This document shows, piece by piece, positions 8,097 to 16,901 of a DNA stretch of 64,000 bases. The stretch's first letter is position 1, and each line of letters starts with the position of its first letter. The notes beneath the pieces are model-generated. The model was not told the origin of the DNA and made no database searches. It was given only the letters and a program-made list of their open reading frames with translations. This stretch comes from Blautia hansenii DSM 20583. Lineage in GTDB: Bacteria; Bacillota; Clostridia; Lachnospirales; Lachnospiraceae. The translations under genes were made by a program, and so were the position numbers. Location of the stretch: NCBI RefSeq assembly GCF_002222595.2, contig NZ_CP022413.2, positions 1,752,001-1,816,000 on the forward strand, in the 5' to 3' direction.

Positions 8097-9473
8097 TTAC
8101 CTCCTATTTATTTTTAATTTTCTATGAACGCTCTTTCGCACAAACCAAAAGCAAATAACCTGAAGTATAATGGTTACAATCCAAGATGCCGGATAAGAAA
8201 TAAACAGCCAATCTAAAGAACGGTGCTGTGGAAATATCCAAAAAATCCAGAGAATTCTGGTTCCTACTGTTCCGATTACAGATAAGAACATCGGTACTGC
8301 CGAATGTCCCATTCCACGCAAAGCTCCGGGAAACAAATCCATAAGCCCGCAGAGAAAATAAGTAACTGTGGTGTAAAGCTGAATTTCCACTCCACACTGA
8401 ATAACCTGCGGATCTTTTGTATAAATCCGTAGAAGCTCCGGTCCAAATACATAAGCGCCGCCACCCAAAAGTACCGCAACTACAACAGAAAGAATAATGC
8501 AATTCCAGAGAACCTTATCCATGCGCTTCCATTTTCCAACTCCAAAGTTCTGACTGGTAAAGCTCATACATGCCTGAGTAACGGAATTCACCGCAACAAA
8601 CAAGAAACCAAAAATATTGTTAGCTGCTGTATATCCTGCCATGGCAATGGAACCAAAAGAATTCACAGAGGACTGGAGCAGCACATTGGAAAAATTAATA
8701 ACTGTACTCTGAATTCCAGCCGGTATTCCCACCTGAAAAATCTGTTTTAAATGATTTTTCTTCAAGGTAAGTTTGGAAAAGCGAAGCTGATAACTGCTGT
8801 CTGATTGATAAAGACACCGTAGCACCAAAACACAGGAAACTAATTGAGAAATCACCGTAGCGATAGCCACTCCTGCTACGCCCAGATGAAACACAATAAC
8901 CAGTACCATATTTAGTCCTGCATTAATCAATCCTGCTGCAATCAGGAAAAACAACGGGCGCTTTGTATCTCCCACGGCTCTTAAAATCGCCGCCCCATAA
9001 TTATACAACATGAAAAACGGCATTCCCAAAAAATAAATTTTCATATAAAGAGCTGCCTGATCAATGACATCTGAGGGCGTTGCCATAAGCTCCAATGCAA
9101 ATCTGGAAAAAAACAGTCCCACAAACACCATTACAATTCCGCTGATTAAGGCAAAGGTAATAGAGGTATGAACTGTTTCTGACATTTCCTTGGAGCGTCC
9201 CGATGCGTAAAAACGGGCTGCCAGTACATTTGCTCCCAGGGAAACCCCGATAAATAAATTAGTGAACATATTTATCAGCGCAGAGGTTGAACCTACTGCC
9301 GCCAATGCCTGACTGCCGCTAAATCTCCCCACTACCACAATATCCACGGCATTAAACATCAACTGCAAAATTCCCGAAAGCATCAATGGCAGAGAAAACG
9401 AAATCAATTTATCCATAATAGAACCGTTGCACATATCGATTTCATATTTATTTTTCTTTGACACAGAATTCAT
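8097..9473 (-). CDS. MATE family efflux transporter
   Basis: The 458-residue membrane protein has twelve hydrophobic segments and two MATE domains. The first repeat starts around PLMLSGILQLMFNAVD with the conserved asparagine and aspartate, and the second around QVGIPAGIQSTVINFSN. It exports small organic compounds using a sodium or proton gradient. AAGGAG lies 6 bases before the ATG at 9473. The kinase gene follows directly. Substrate cannot be predicted. Confidence 0.93.
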   Translation of the reverse strand: MNSVSKKNKYEIDMCNGSIMDKLISFSLPLMLSGILQLMFNAVDIVVVGRFSGSQALAAVGSTSALINMFTNLFIGVSLGANVLAARFYASGRSKEMSETVHTSITFALISGIVMVFVGLFFSRFALELMATPSDVIDQAALYMKIYFLGMPFFMLYNYGAAILRAVGDTKRPLFFLIAAGLINAGLNMVLVIVFHLGVAGVAIATVISQLVSCVLVLRCLYQSDSSYQLRFSKLTLKKNHLKQIFQVGIPAGIQSTVINFSNVLLQSSVNSFGSIAMAGYTAANNIFGFLFVAVNSVTQACMSFTSQNFGVGKWKRMDKVLWNCIILSVVVAVLLGGGAYVFGPELLRIYTKDPQVIQCGVEIQLYTTVTYFLCGLMDLFPGALRGMGHSAVPMFLSVIGTVGTRILWIFWIFPQHRSLDWLFISYPASWIVTIILQVICFWFVRKSVHRKLKINRR

Positions 9474-9504
9474 ATTTTTACTCCTTCTAAATTACAAAAA
9501 TGAC

Positions 9505-9560
9505 AAAATCGCCGTACCCCACTTTCAGTGCCCTTTACGCACAATGGATACAGCGATTTT
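9505..9560 (-). terminator. Terminator of the suf pair
   Basis: AAAATCGCCGTACCC (9505-9519) pairs with the segment ending CAGCGATTTT (to 9560), 15 base pairs with two G-U wobbles and an inner loop. Read on the minus strand it is followed by TTTTGTCATTTTT, as expected after the sufB-like gene and before the MATE gene. Confidence 0.7.
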
Positions 9561-9596
9561 TTCATTTTTCAGCTTTGAAAACAAAGAAAGCCTATA

Positions 9597-10514
9597 TTAT
9601 TTTAAAAATCCACTGATAATCTGTTCTTCCGCTTCTTCCTCTGTCAGTCCCAGAGTCATCAGCTTAATAATCTGCTCTCCTGCAATTTTTCCAATGGCAG
9701 CCTCATGAATAAGCGCTGCATCAGAATTATTAGCAGTAATTTCAGGAATGGAACTGATTTTTGCATTTCCTACAATAATCGCATCACATTCTGTATGTCC
9801 GCTGCACATTTCGTTTCCATTGAGTACAGATTGGAACAACTGATAAGAATTATCCTTCGCAACAGAGCGAGAAATAATATTAGCTCCTGAATTTTCTCCG
9901 TTTAAATCCACTACAAAATGACTTTCTGCTCTCTGTTCTCCGTGAGTCATCAAACGCTCCATAACTTTGATACTGGCATTTTTGTCCAGCTTTACCGTTG
10001 TTTTACGGATGGTAGAGTCCACACCTTTAATCTGGGCAGTATCCATTTCCATATAACTGTTTTCCCCTACTTCCACAATGGTTTCCGGGTTCATAATTCT
10101 CTGTCCTTTACCATCACCGCTTCCATAGTGTTTTTCCACATATTTTACCTTTGAATTTTTACCGATAAAAAAGCTGTGAATTCCATCATGCTCACTGGAA
10201 TCATCTGTTCCGCAGTGAATACCGCAGCCTGCAACAATCGTAACATCACAGTCATCCCCGATATAAAAATCATTATAAACCGTCTCTTTTAATCCGGCTT
10301 CACTTAGCACAACAGGAATATGAATGCTCTCATTCTTTGTTCCGGCTTTAATTTTAATCACAATACCATCACTTCCCTCTTTCGGGACAATTTCGATATG
10401 TTCTGTGCTGTTTCTTGCCTCTGTTTTTCCATTTGTTCTGATGTTATATGCTCCTACAGGAATTTCATGCAGCCCTGCAATTTGTTTTAACAGCTCTTTT
10501 TGTACGTTATCCAT
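9597..10514 (-). CDS. Minimal SufB/SufD-family Fe-S cluster scaffold
   Basis: The 305-residue protein carries the SufBD beta-helix family signature, including late motifs such as NGNEMCSGHTECDAIIVG and the conserved C-terminal ISSIPEITANNSDAALIHEA with its histidine. It is much shorter than classical SufB (about 465 residues) and there is no separate SufD, SufS or SufU next to it. The two-gene SufC-SufB layout fits the minimal SUF-like (SMS) system described for archaea and some anaerobes. I start at the ATG at 10514, which overlaps the sufC stop codon by one base (TAATG). A GTG eight codons upstream is possible. Confidence 0.87.
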   Translation of the reverse strand: MDNVQKELLKQIAGLHEIPVGAYNIRTNGKTEARNSTEHIEIVPKEGSDGIVIKIKAGTKNESIHIPVVLSEAGLKETVYNDFYIGDDCDVTIVAGCGIHCGTDDSSEHDGIHSFFIGKNSKVKYVEKHYGSGDGKGQRIMNPETIVEVGENSYMEMDTAQIKGVDSTIRKTTVKLDKNASIKVMERLMTHGEQRAESHFVVDLNGENSGANIISRSVAKDNSYQLFQSVLNGNEMCSGHTECDAIIVGNAKISSIPEITANNSDAALIHEAAIGKIAGEQIIKLMTLGLTEEEAEEQIISGFLK

Positions 10515-11260
10515 TATCTCTGCACTCCCTTCTGCCACATTTCACAGCCGGTATCTGCCTGTGCTGCATCTAACAATGCAGGCAACACATCTTCTTTACT
10601 TCCTCTTTTTACAAGCCTTCCATCTGCAATTACCAGAATTTCATCTGCGGTATTTAAAATACGTTCCTGATGAGAAATAATCAAAATAGAGCCTTTCTTT
10701 TCCTTGTGCATCTTTTCAAATACCTGTATTAAATTTTGAAAACTCCATAAATCAATACCTGCCTCCGGCTCATCAAAAACAGATAGTTTTGTTCCTCTTG
10801 CCATAACTGTGGCAATTTCAATTCTCTTCATTTCTCCGCCGGACAAGCTGGCATTTACTTCTCTGTTAATATAGTCTTTTGCACAAAGTCCTACTTCTGA
10901 AAGATACTGACATGCTCCGGATAAAGAAATCTCTTTTCCCGCTGCCAAATTAATTAAATCAAAGACCGTAACACCTTTAAAGCGTACCGGCTGTTGAAAA
11001 GCATAACTAATTCCATGTTTCGCTCTTTCTGTAATACTCCAGTTTGTAATATCTTCTCCATCTAATAAAATCTGTCCCTGAGTAGGCTTTTCAATTCCTG
11101 CAATAATTTTTGCAAGTGTTGATTTTCCGCCTCCATTCGGTCCCGTGATAGCAACGAATCTATTATCCTCAAGAGTAAAACTTACATTTTCTAAAATTCC
11201 TTTTTCTTTGTCTTTAGAATTTTCTGCAACTCGAAAGGAAACGTTCCGTAATTCCAGCAT
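10514..11260 (-). CDS. sufC: SufC-type Fe-S assembly ATPase
   Basis: The 248-residue ATPase has Walker A GPNGGGKST near residue 42, the signature LSGGEMKRIEIA and Walker B SVFDEPEAGIDLW, with the histidine switch in ISHQER. These variants, DEPEAGID in particular, are typical of SufC rather than of transport ATPases. It hydrolyses ATP to drive cluster assembly on the SufB partner encoded next. The start at the ATG at 11260 has GGAGG 8 bases upstream. The promoter has TTTACA-17-TATAAT. No cysteine desulfurase or U-type scaffold gene follows. Confidence 0.93.
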   Translation of the reverse strand: MLELRNVSFRVAENSKDKEKGILENVSFTLEDNRFVAITGPNGGGKSTLAKIIAGIEKPTQGQILLDGEDITNWSITERAKHGISYAFQQPVRFKGVTVFDLINLAAGKEISLSGACQYLSEVGLCAKDYINREVNASLSGGEMKRIEIATVMARGTKLSVFDEPEAGIDLWSFQNLIQVFEKMHKEKKGSILIISHQERILNTADEILVIADGRLVKRGSKEDVLPALLDAAQADTGCEMWQKGVQR

Positions 11261-11312
11261 TTTTCTTCCTCCCTGTATATCATAAATCATTTTGATTTGT
11301 AATCCGTTCTCT

Positions 11313-11341
11313 ATTATATAATTCTGTATTCCAGTTGTAAA
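11313..11341 (-). promoter_or_regulatory. Promoter of sufC-sufB
   Basis: On the minus strand, TTTACA (11336-11341) and TATAAT (11313-11318) are 17 bases apart, about 50 bases upstream of the sufC ATG. I see no clear palindrome for an Fe-S-responsive repressor in this short region. Confidence 0.6.
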
Positions 11342-11357
11342 TGCCTTTTGCCTTTTA

Positions 11358-11385
11358 TTTACATTTTCTCAATTCATGGTATAAT
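11358..11385 (+). promoter_or_regulatory. Promoter of the Sel1-repeat gene
   Basis: TTTACA (11358-11363) and TATAAT (11380-11385) are 16 bases apart, 65 bases upstream of the ATG at 11451. It is back to back with the sufC promoter. Confidence 0.6.
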
Positions 11386-11450
11386 CATAATATGCTCGTT
11401 TAGAATACAAGCGATGGCTTGAAAATTTATAGAATACGGAGATTTAACTT

Positions 11451-12098
11451 ATGAATATTCAAAATCTGAATTTTACAGTAGAGGAATTAAAAATTCTTGC
11501 AGAAAACGGTCAAAAAGATTTTATCTATGCTGTGGGATATTATTATGAAAATGGTATTCGAACCTCTGTTAATTTAACAGAAGCTGCTGTATGGTATGAA
11601 AAGGCTGCACAAAAAGGTCATGCAGAAGCTGCTATGCGTCTTGCCCTTCTCTATGCACAGGGGAAAGGTGTGGAAAAAAATGAGAAAAAAGCTTTCACTT
11701 ATATGGAACAGGCTGCAAAAGCCGGAAATACCAATGCTCTCTATAATGTAGGACGCTGTTATGAGGAAGGAATTGGAGTAAAGCAGGACTTCTCAAAAGC
11801 CTTTGACTGGTACAAAAAGGCTGCTGCCGAAGGTGATTTCCGTGCCATGTGTTGTATGGGCGGATATTTTCTCACAGGAAATCCCGTTCCTTATGAACCC
11901 GCAAAAGCATTCCAGCTTTTTGAAAAAGCGGCAAATGCCAATATTCCGGCTGCCCAGTACAACCTTTCTGTCTTATACCGCTATGGAGAAGGAACTGAAA
12001 AAGACGTGGAAAAAGCAGATTTTTGGAGAATGAAGGCTGCTCAGAATGGTTTCCGCATGGCGATTGATGAGATTGAAAAGCCGGCTGAAAATCAATAA
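11451..12098 (+). CDS. Sel1-repeat (tetratricopeptide-like) protein
   Basis: The 215-residue protein has five tandem 36-residue Sel1-like repeats after a short N-terminal segment. Recognisable units are AAVWYEKAAQKGHAEAAMRLALLY, AFTYMEQAAKAGNTNALYNVGR, AFDWYKKAAAEGDFRAMCCM and AFQLFEKAANANIPAAQYNL. Such arrays form helical solenoids that bind other proteins. There is no signal peptide, so it is probably cytoplasmic. It is a single-gene unit between the suf promoter and a long inverted repeat; partner and role are unknown. Confidence 0.88.
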   Translation: MNIQNLNFTVEELKILAENGQKDFIYAVGYYYENGIRTSVNLTEAAVWYEKAAQKGHAEAAMRLALLYAQGKGVEKNEKKAFTYMEQAAKAGNTNALYNVGRCYEEGIGVKQDFSKAFDWYKKAAAEGDFRAMCCMGGYFLTGNPVPYEPAKAFQLFEKAANANIPAAQYNLSVLYRYGEGTEKDVEKADFWRMKAAQNGFRMAIDEIEKPAENQ

Positions 12099-12109
12099 TC
12101 CATATTTGC

Positions 12110-12185
12110 TTACCCAAAGAATTATTGGCTGGTGTACCACAGGTGCGTAGCAGCACAATTTCTACTTCAATAATTCTTTGGGTAA
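12110..12185. repeat. Long perfect inverted repeat between convergent genes
   Basis: An 18-base arm TTACCCAAAGAATTATTG (12110-12127) is repeated exactly inverted at 12168-12185, enclosing 40 bases. The position between the ends of a plus and a minus gene suggests a bidirectional terminator. However, the long GC-richer loop and the lack of a U-tract are unusual for an intrinsic terminator. Confidence 0.75.
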
Positions 12186-12208
12186 AGCCATTATACAATA
12201 AGCGACCA

Positions 12209-12943
12209 TTATTTTAAAGTTTTTTCTATTTCATAATAGAGTTCCCTTGTCTCCTTTTCTGTTTTTTCGTTTATTACCACATCTCCTTTTTTTGTGTGCA
12301 GGATTATGTAAGCTTTACAGTCTTTATACGCATACAAAGTATATTTTCCCTGTTCTTCATTTTCAAATTTCCCTTGCAGCAAAGTTGCACCGGAAAATCC
12401 ATTGGTTCTTGTTCCTGCCTGAAAGTCTTCGGTAAATTCTATTTCCTCAATATCTTCTGTTTTTATCTCGTAATCGCTCCACCAATACCCTTGAATTTCA
12501 AGTCTGTTTGCTGATACAGCAATTTCAATCTTACCTTTACTGAAAACAATTCCCATAATCAAACCGGAAAACACGATGGATGCTGCTATAACACAAATCA
12601 CTGCTTTATTATAGTTTCTCTTTCTGCTTCCTGTATTTTCTTTTATCTTACAGATTGTATTACTCAAAATCATAATCCCGACTGCAATAAGGACAACCAA
12701 AACAGCATAGACTATCCAGAACCAATCCGGTATCCTTTTACCAAAAGCTTCCATAATTGCCGTAAGCAAGGTAATGATTAGCATACCTGTTCCTGTAATA
12801 CGGCAAAGTTTTTTCTCATCGTATTGCTCCTGATTTTCCTTTGACATGGTATTATAACCGGCGATTAAAATACTGCCTCGTCCTGACAATAAAATCAGTG
12901 AACAAATACCACATAAGGCAATTATACTCCAGATTACTATCAT
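12209..12943 (-). CDS. DUF3784-type membrane protein with a C-terminal PH-like domain
   Basis: The 244-residue protein has a first hydrophobic helix (about 4-25), two more at 50-68 and 73-93, and a fourth at 115-135. This DUF3784-like part includes the motif YNTMSKENQEQYDEKKLCR. The C-terminal 100 residues are a beta-rich soluble region (VSANRLEIQGYWWSDYEI) resembling bacterial PH-like domains. It lies 20 bases after the lipoprotein gene and probably ends the two-component operon, which suggests it is part of an envelope response controlled by that pair. Function is unknown. Confidence 0.75.
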   Translation of the reverse strand: MIVIWSIIALCGICSLILLSGRGSILIAGYNTMSKENQEQYDEKKLCRITGTGMLIITLLTAIMEAFGKRIPDWFWIVYAVLVVLIAVGIMILSNTICKIKENTGSRKRNYNKAVICVIAASIVFSGLIMGIVFSKGKIEIAVSANRLEIQGYWWSDYEIKTEDIEEIEFTEDFQAGTRTNGFSGATLLQGKFENEEQGKYTLYAYKDCKAYIILHTKKGDVVINEKTEKETRELYYEIEKTLK

Positions 12944-12963
12944 CTTTTACGCCCCCACTTCAT

Positions 12964-13389
12964 TTACTTAATAAAGAAGCCCGCACATTTCATATCCTCA
13001 TCAAAGGAAACAGTGAACATTGCCTTTCCTTCTTCGTATTTTGCCAAAACCATAACGGTTGCATATTCTGTGCCTGTATCTTTGTCTTTTGTTCCTGCTA
13101 CCTCTATTTTCTCGAAGCTGTCAAACGCTCCTACTTTATCTAAGGTGTATGATAAATTTTCCTGCAAGGTCTCTAACGCAATAGCATTTTTCATAACAGG
13201 GCTAAAGATGTCATTATATACACTTTCCACATTACCTTCATTTACCTGTGTCACAATATCCTTTGCCGCATTTTTGACTTCTTCCTCATCGAATTTGTCC
13301 GATAATTTTCCCTGACAGCCTGTCAGAAGCAATAACATTCCCGCCAGAATAAACGCTGTAAGCTTTTTCATAAAACTATTTTTTCTCAT
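12964..13389 (-). CDS. Small DUF3887-type lipoprotein
   Basis: The 141-residue protein has a lipoprotein signal with hydrophobic core and lipobox LLTGC near residue 25. It is followed by a domain resembling DUF3887, with NEGNVESVYNDIFSPVMK and a closing beta strand AMFTVSFDEDM. It should be anchored to the outside of the membrane. The start at 13389 is fixed by AGGAGGT 9 bases upstream, giving a 14-base overlap with the histidine kinase gene. The overlap places it in the two-component operon, perhaps as a sensor partner or an output protein. Confidence 0.82.
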   Translation of the reverse strand: MRKNSFMKKLTAFILAGMLLLLTGCQGKLSDKFDEEEVKNAAKDIVTQVNEGNVESVYNDIFSPVMKNAIALETLQENLSYTLDKVGAFDSFEKIEVAGTKDKDTGTEYATVMVLAKYEEGKAMFTVSFDEDMKCAGFFIK

Positions 13390-14524
13390 AATTTTCTACC
13401 TCCTGAAAATGATTTGATGAAATCATAATAATTACTTCAAACTGTTTTTCATTCTTTTCAACAGTACATGTTCCTTCGTATTTTTCCACCGCCTCCTTTA
13501 CATTTCCAAGTCCTAAGCCTTCATGCTTCTTTTCCCGTTTTTGCACATTTCCCATAGAATTTGCTACATGTATAATCAAAAAATCCTTTGCTTCTTTTAT
13601 ACTGATTTTCAAAAATCGGGGTTCTTGTCCTTCACTTCCGATTGCTTCAATGGCATTATCCAGTAAATTGGCAAAAATCGTGGTGATATCCATTTCGTTT
13701 ATTCTGTCAAGACAATGTTCCTGTATATCCAACTCCAGCTTCACATTTTGAAGATTTTTATGACAGAGCTTTTCATTTAAAATAATGTTTAACATTCTGT
13801 TTTCTGTATACCATAAATGATGGCTTTGGTTTAAAATATGAAAAACCTCCTGATTATACTGCTTTGCTTTCTGAATTTCTCCCATTTCATAAAGCTCTGT
13901 AATTACCTGCATGTGATTTTTTAAATCATGTACAATCTTCCGTGATGCCTGATAGCTTTCCTCCAGCTTTAAATAATGTTGATAGAGCAGTTCTTCTCTC
14001 TGCTTATTTTCACAGCTTTTTGCCACAAGCTGATAGGAATAAAACACCACCAAATTCATACCAAACAGAAGAACAATGTTGAAAATAATCAGTGCATATC
14101 CATTCCACCTTACATAATAATCCCCGATAATAAGCAGGGAAATGAGAAAAATAACAGAAAGTATCGGCATTGTCCAAAAGATGAGCTTCTGCCCTCTTTT
14201 CAGCGTCAAAACGCTTTGCTGTTTCATCATTCCGTCTAAAATCAATATCCAAAAAATATCTATCATCCAGCGGATTAAGGCAGCCCCGATACGGGATACC
14301 GCAAACGGATCTTCAATTACATACGACCATGACATATTCCATATAATTCCTGATAAAATGGTACTTTTTAAATGAACCGATAACACATAGCTGATAAAAA
14401 TTCCTGCAAAAAACAACAAAAAATAAAAAATCAAACGCTCCTGTGCCTGTTTTTTCACTTTTCGGGAAAACCAGATGCACAGCCCTAAAAATAGGATAAT
14501 CTCCACCCCGTAAAAAATATCCAT
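13376..14524 (-). CDS. GHKL sensor histidine kinase (AgrC-like)
   Basis: The 382-residue protein has about six hydrophobic segments in the first 190 residues. They are followed by the phosphoacceptor motif KIVHDLKNHMQVI near residue 205 and a GHKL ATPase domain with the N-box FANLLDNAIEAIG and the glycine box EGLGLGNVKEAVEKY. This is the HPK10 architecture paired with LytTR regulators, often sensing peptides. The response regulator gene precedes it by 4 bases. There is no peptide precursor or AgrB gene nearby, so the signal is unknown. Confidence 0.92.
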   Translation of the reverse strand: MDIFYGVEIILFLGLCIWFSRKVKKQAQERLIFYFLLFFAGIFISYVLSVHLKSTILSGIIWNMSWSYVIEDPFAVSRIGAALIRWMIDIFWILILDGMMKQQSVLTLKRGQKLIFWTMPILSVIFLISLLIIGDYYVRWNGYALIIFNIVLLFGMNLVVFYSYQLVAKSCENKQREELLYQHYLKLEESYQASRKIVHDLKNHMQVITELYEMGEIQKAKQYNQEVFHILNQSHHLWYTENRMLNIILNEKLCHKNLQNVKLELDIQEHCLDRINEMDITTIFANLLDNAIEAIGSEGQEPRFLKISIKEAKDFLIIHVANSMGNVQKREKKHEGLGLGNVKEAVEKYEGTCTVEKNEKQFEVIIMISSNHFQEVENYEKK

Positions 14525-14528
14525 AGTT

Positions 14529-15230
14529 TTACTCCTTTTTTACCAGAAATCTGCTCAGCGATTTTTTAAATGCAACCGCCTGTTTTTGAGATAAAGGAAG
14601 TATTTCATTGTTCATCAAATAAATGTCATAACCTTTAATGTTTTTCACTTTATCCAAATTTACCACAAAGCTTTTATGAGGAGCGGCAAAACCATATATT
14701 TCCATTTTTTCTCGGATATCGCTGATTTTTCCTCTCATAAAATAGGTTTCTTTCTTAGATACCAGCTTAATCTTCCGATTAAAAAATTCAAAATAATAAA
14801 TAGTATCGCAAGGAATACGAACACGCCCTTCCAAAGTCATAAATTCTAAAAACGGTATCTCTTTCGGTGTTTCTTCCTCATAAGAAAGTGCATCCTGTAT
14901 CTGCCTGTAAATTTTTTCTTTTTTTATGGGCTTTAACAAATAGCCGAAAGCATGTACGGAGAACGCCTGACTTGCATATTCCTTATATGCCGTCACATAT
15001 ACAATTTTTATTTTCTTATCTTTTAAGCGAATTTTTCTTGCTGTTTCTATCCCATTGATACCTTTCATATCAATATCTAAAAATAGTAAATCGTAACTTT
15101 TGCCACATTCCAAAAATTCTTCTCCGCCTGCATATAAATCAATCTGCTCCAAAGGCTCTCTATATTCTTCCAATATGTTTCTGAGACTTTCTCTTATCTC
15201 TTTTTCATCATCACAAATGGCTATTTTCAT
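14529..15230 (-). CDS. LytTR-family response regulator
   Basis: The 233-residue protein has a receiver domain with the acidic pair CDDEKE near residue 7, the phosphorylated aspartate in LLFLDIDMKGINGIE and the lysine in YLLKPIKKEK. A LytTR DNA-binding domain follows from about residue 130 (ESLYFEF-like strand, HKSFVVNLDKVKNI). It is phosphorylated by the GHKL kinase encoded next and probably controls its own operon. Promoter TTGAGT-17-TATAAT lies just upstream. Confidence 0.94.
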   Translation of the reverse strand: MKIAICDDEKEIRESLRNILEEYREPLEQIDLYAGGEEFLECGKSYDLLFLDIDMKGINGIETARKIRLKDKKIKIVYVTAYKEYASQAFSVHAFGYLLKPIKKEKIYRQIQDALSYEEETPKEIPFLEFMTLEGRVRIPCDTIYYFEFFNRKIKLVSKKETYFMRGKISDIREKMEIYGFAAPHKSFVVNLDKVKNIKGYDIYLMNNEILPLSQKQAVAFKKSLSRFLVKKE

Positions 15231-15264
15231 CTTTCCTACTCTTTTCTTCTTTTCCTTTTTCTGA

Positions 15265-15293
15265 ATTATAATTCATTTTATCTCTTTACTCAA
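15265..15293 (-). promoter_or_regulatory. Promoter of the two-component operon
   Basis: On the minus strand, TTGAGT (15288-15293) and TATAAT (15265-15270) are 17 bases apart, about 35 bases upstream of the response regulator ATG. Confidence 0.6.
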
Positions 15294-15313
15294 TAGAAGT
15301 TGTATAAAAGACA

Positions 15314-15377
15314 GAAAAAAGGAACTATCGTATGAATACATCCAAAACAGATGATATCCAAAACAATAGTTCCCTTT
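15314..15377 (-). terminator. Terminator after the MoxR gene
   Basis: Read on the minus strand, GGAACTATTGT pairs with ACGATAGTTCC, followed by TTTTTT. The loop is long and contains a TTTTGGAT repeat twice. It closes the run from potA to the MoxR gene and separates it from the two-component operon. Confidence 0.75.
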
Positions 15378-15380
15378 CCT

Positions 15381-16901
15381 TTATAATTCCTGCTCGATTT
15401 CCTTTAATTCATTTAAAATTTCTGTATATTCTTCATGAAACAACAGTTTTTTATTATATTTGTAATAGCTGTCACATCCGTGTTCACTGATAAATTCTAA
15501 ACTGTGCGGACTAGTATTCAGTTCTGTCACAAAGATAACCATTTCCTGTCCGTCTGCAAAAGCTGCCTCCAAAAAGTCAAAGGCATTTTGAAGATTATTG
15601 CGTAGAGCTTCAATGTCCTTTTCTCGTTTTTCCTTTTCTTCCTGAAATCTTTCTTTTACCCCGTCAAAAATAACTTCCTTGCTCTCTCCTACAATGTCCA
15701 GCGTATCTGCTGTCTCCTTGTAGTCTTTGAGACGCTCAATCGCTCTTAACCAAATATACTCCGCATCTTTTGTAAGCTGTCCGGCAACCTTTTTCTCCTC
15801 CAGCGCCCGATTTTCCATGTCCAGAATATCCCCCATAGAAACAGAGGCTTTCCGCTCATCCGAAAGCGCTTCCTTCCAGCTTTTCAGCAGTTCAAACAGC
15901 TTTTCCATATATGCTTCGTTATCGTGATAGCTTCGAAACATTTCATTTAATTTTCCAATGAGAAGTCCCACCACACTAAACCGCTCATCAAAGGCTGCCA
16001 CTCGAAGCTTTTCGATTGCAAAGCTTGCGAAAGTCCCTGCAAGAACAGCATCAATCTGATAATCTGTCTGATATTTTTCAAACAGTTCCAGATAATTTGC
16101 AAAGTCTTTGGCAATTTTCCAATGCTGAATATACTGCATGATAACTTCTCTGTCTGCGGTTTTTCCCAGCTTTTCATACACATATAAAAGCTCAGATAAA
16201 TCCTCCCAGCCTCTGGCAGTAGCAAACATTCTGCCGTCCACGCCGGTTTCCATACGATAAAAATTCTCCTTACGGATATCCAGATAAGAAATCACTGCCG
16301 GATGAATACCTGCTTCATAAGCATATTCCTTCCATACTTGGAAATTCTCCTGTACTTCTATCTTTTTTATTCTGTCTAAGGTTACCACATCAAATTCACG
16401 AACAGACTTATTGTATTCCGGAGGATTTCCTGCTGTTACAATCACCCAGCCCTTTGGCACTTGCTGATTTCCAAAAGTCTTGCACTGCAAAAATTGCAGC
16501 ATGGCAGGGGCTAAGGTCTCTGATACGCAGTTAATTTCATCAATGAATAAAATCCCTTCCTCTATCCCTGTTTCTTTCATCTTATCATACGCCGCAGAAA
16601 TAATTTCACTCATGGTATATTCTGTTACAGAACGATTTTCTCCTCCGTATTCTTTTTCCCGAATGAATGGCAGTCCCATAGCGCTTTGTCTTGTATGATG
16701 GGTAATGGTATAGGATACCAGATTAATCTTACACTCTCTGGCAATCTGCTCCATAATCTGTGTTTTTCCGATACCCGGCGGTCCGATTAAAAGCACAGGT
16801 CTTTGTCTGACAGAAGGAATACAGTATTCTCCCCGTTCATCCTTTAACAAATATGCTTCTATTGTATCTTTAATTTCCTGTTTTGCACGTTTAATATTCA
16901 T
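15381..16901 (-). CDS. MoxR-type AAA+ ATPase
   Basis: The 506-residue protein has Walker A LIGPPGIGKTQIM near residue 35, Walker B GILFIDEINCVSE near 135, sensor-1 VTAGNPPE and an arginine-finger region REFDVVTLDRIKKI. After residue 270 comes a long helical C-terminal part rich in Glu and Lys. MoxR ATPases act as chaperones that remodel or activate partner complexes, usually together with a VWA protein, as in RavA-ViaA. Here the VWA gene overlaps it by 11 bases upstream. Client unknown. Confidence 0.92.
   Translation of the reverse strand: MNIKRAKQEIKDTIEAYLLKDERGEYCIPSVRQRPVLLIGPPGIGKTQIMEQIARECKINLVSYTITHHTRQSAMGLPFIREKEYGGENRSVTEYTMSEIISAAYDKMKETGIEEGILFIDEINCVSETLAPAMLQFLQCKTFGNQQVPKGWVIVTAGNPPEYNKSVREFDVVTLDRIKKIEVQENFQVWKEYAYEAGIHPAVISYLDIRKENFYRMETGVDGRMFATARGWEDLSELLYVYEKLGKTADREVIMQYIQHWKIAKDFANYLELFEKYQTDYQIDAVLAGTFASFAIEKLRVAAFDERFSVVGLLIGKLNEMFRSYHDNEAYMEKLFELLKSWKEALSDERKASVSMGDILDMENRALEEKKVAGQLTKDAEYIWLRAIERLKDYKETADTLDIVGESKEVIFDGVKERFQEEKEKREKDIEALRNNLQNAFDFLEAAFADGQEMVIFVTELNTSPHSLEFISEHGCDSYYKYNKKLLFHEEYTEILNELKEIEQEL

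Noticed and set aside
12108..12188. Insertion element ends formed by the 18-base inverted repeat
   Set aside because: Only 40 bases lie between the arms, no target duplication is visible and no second copy is seen in the window.
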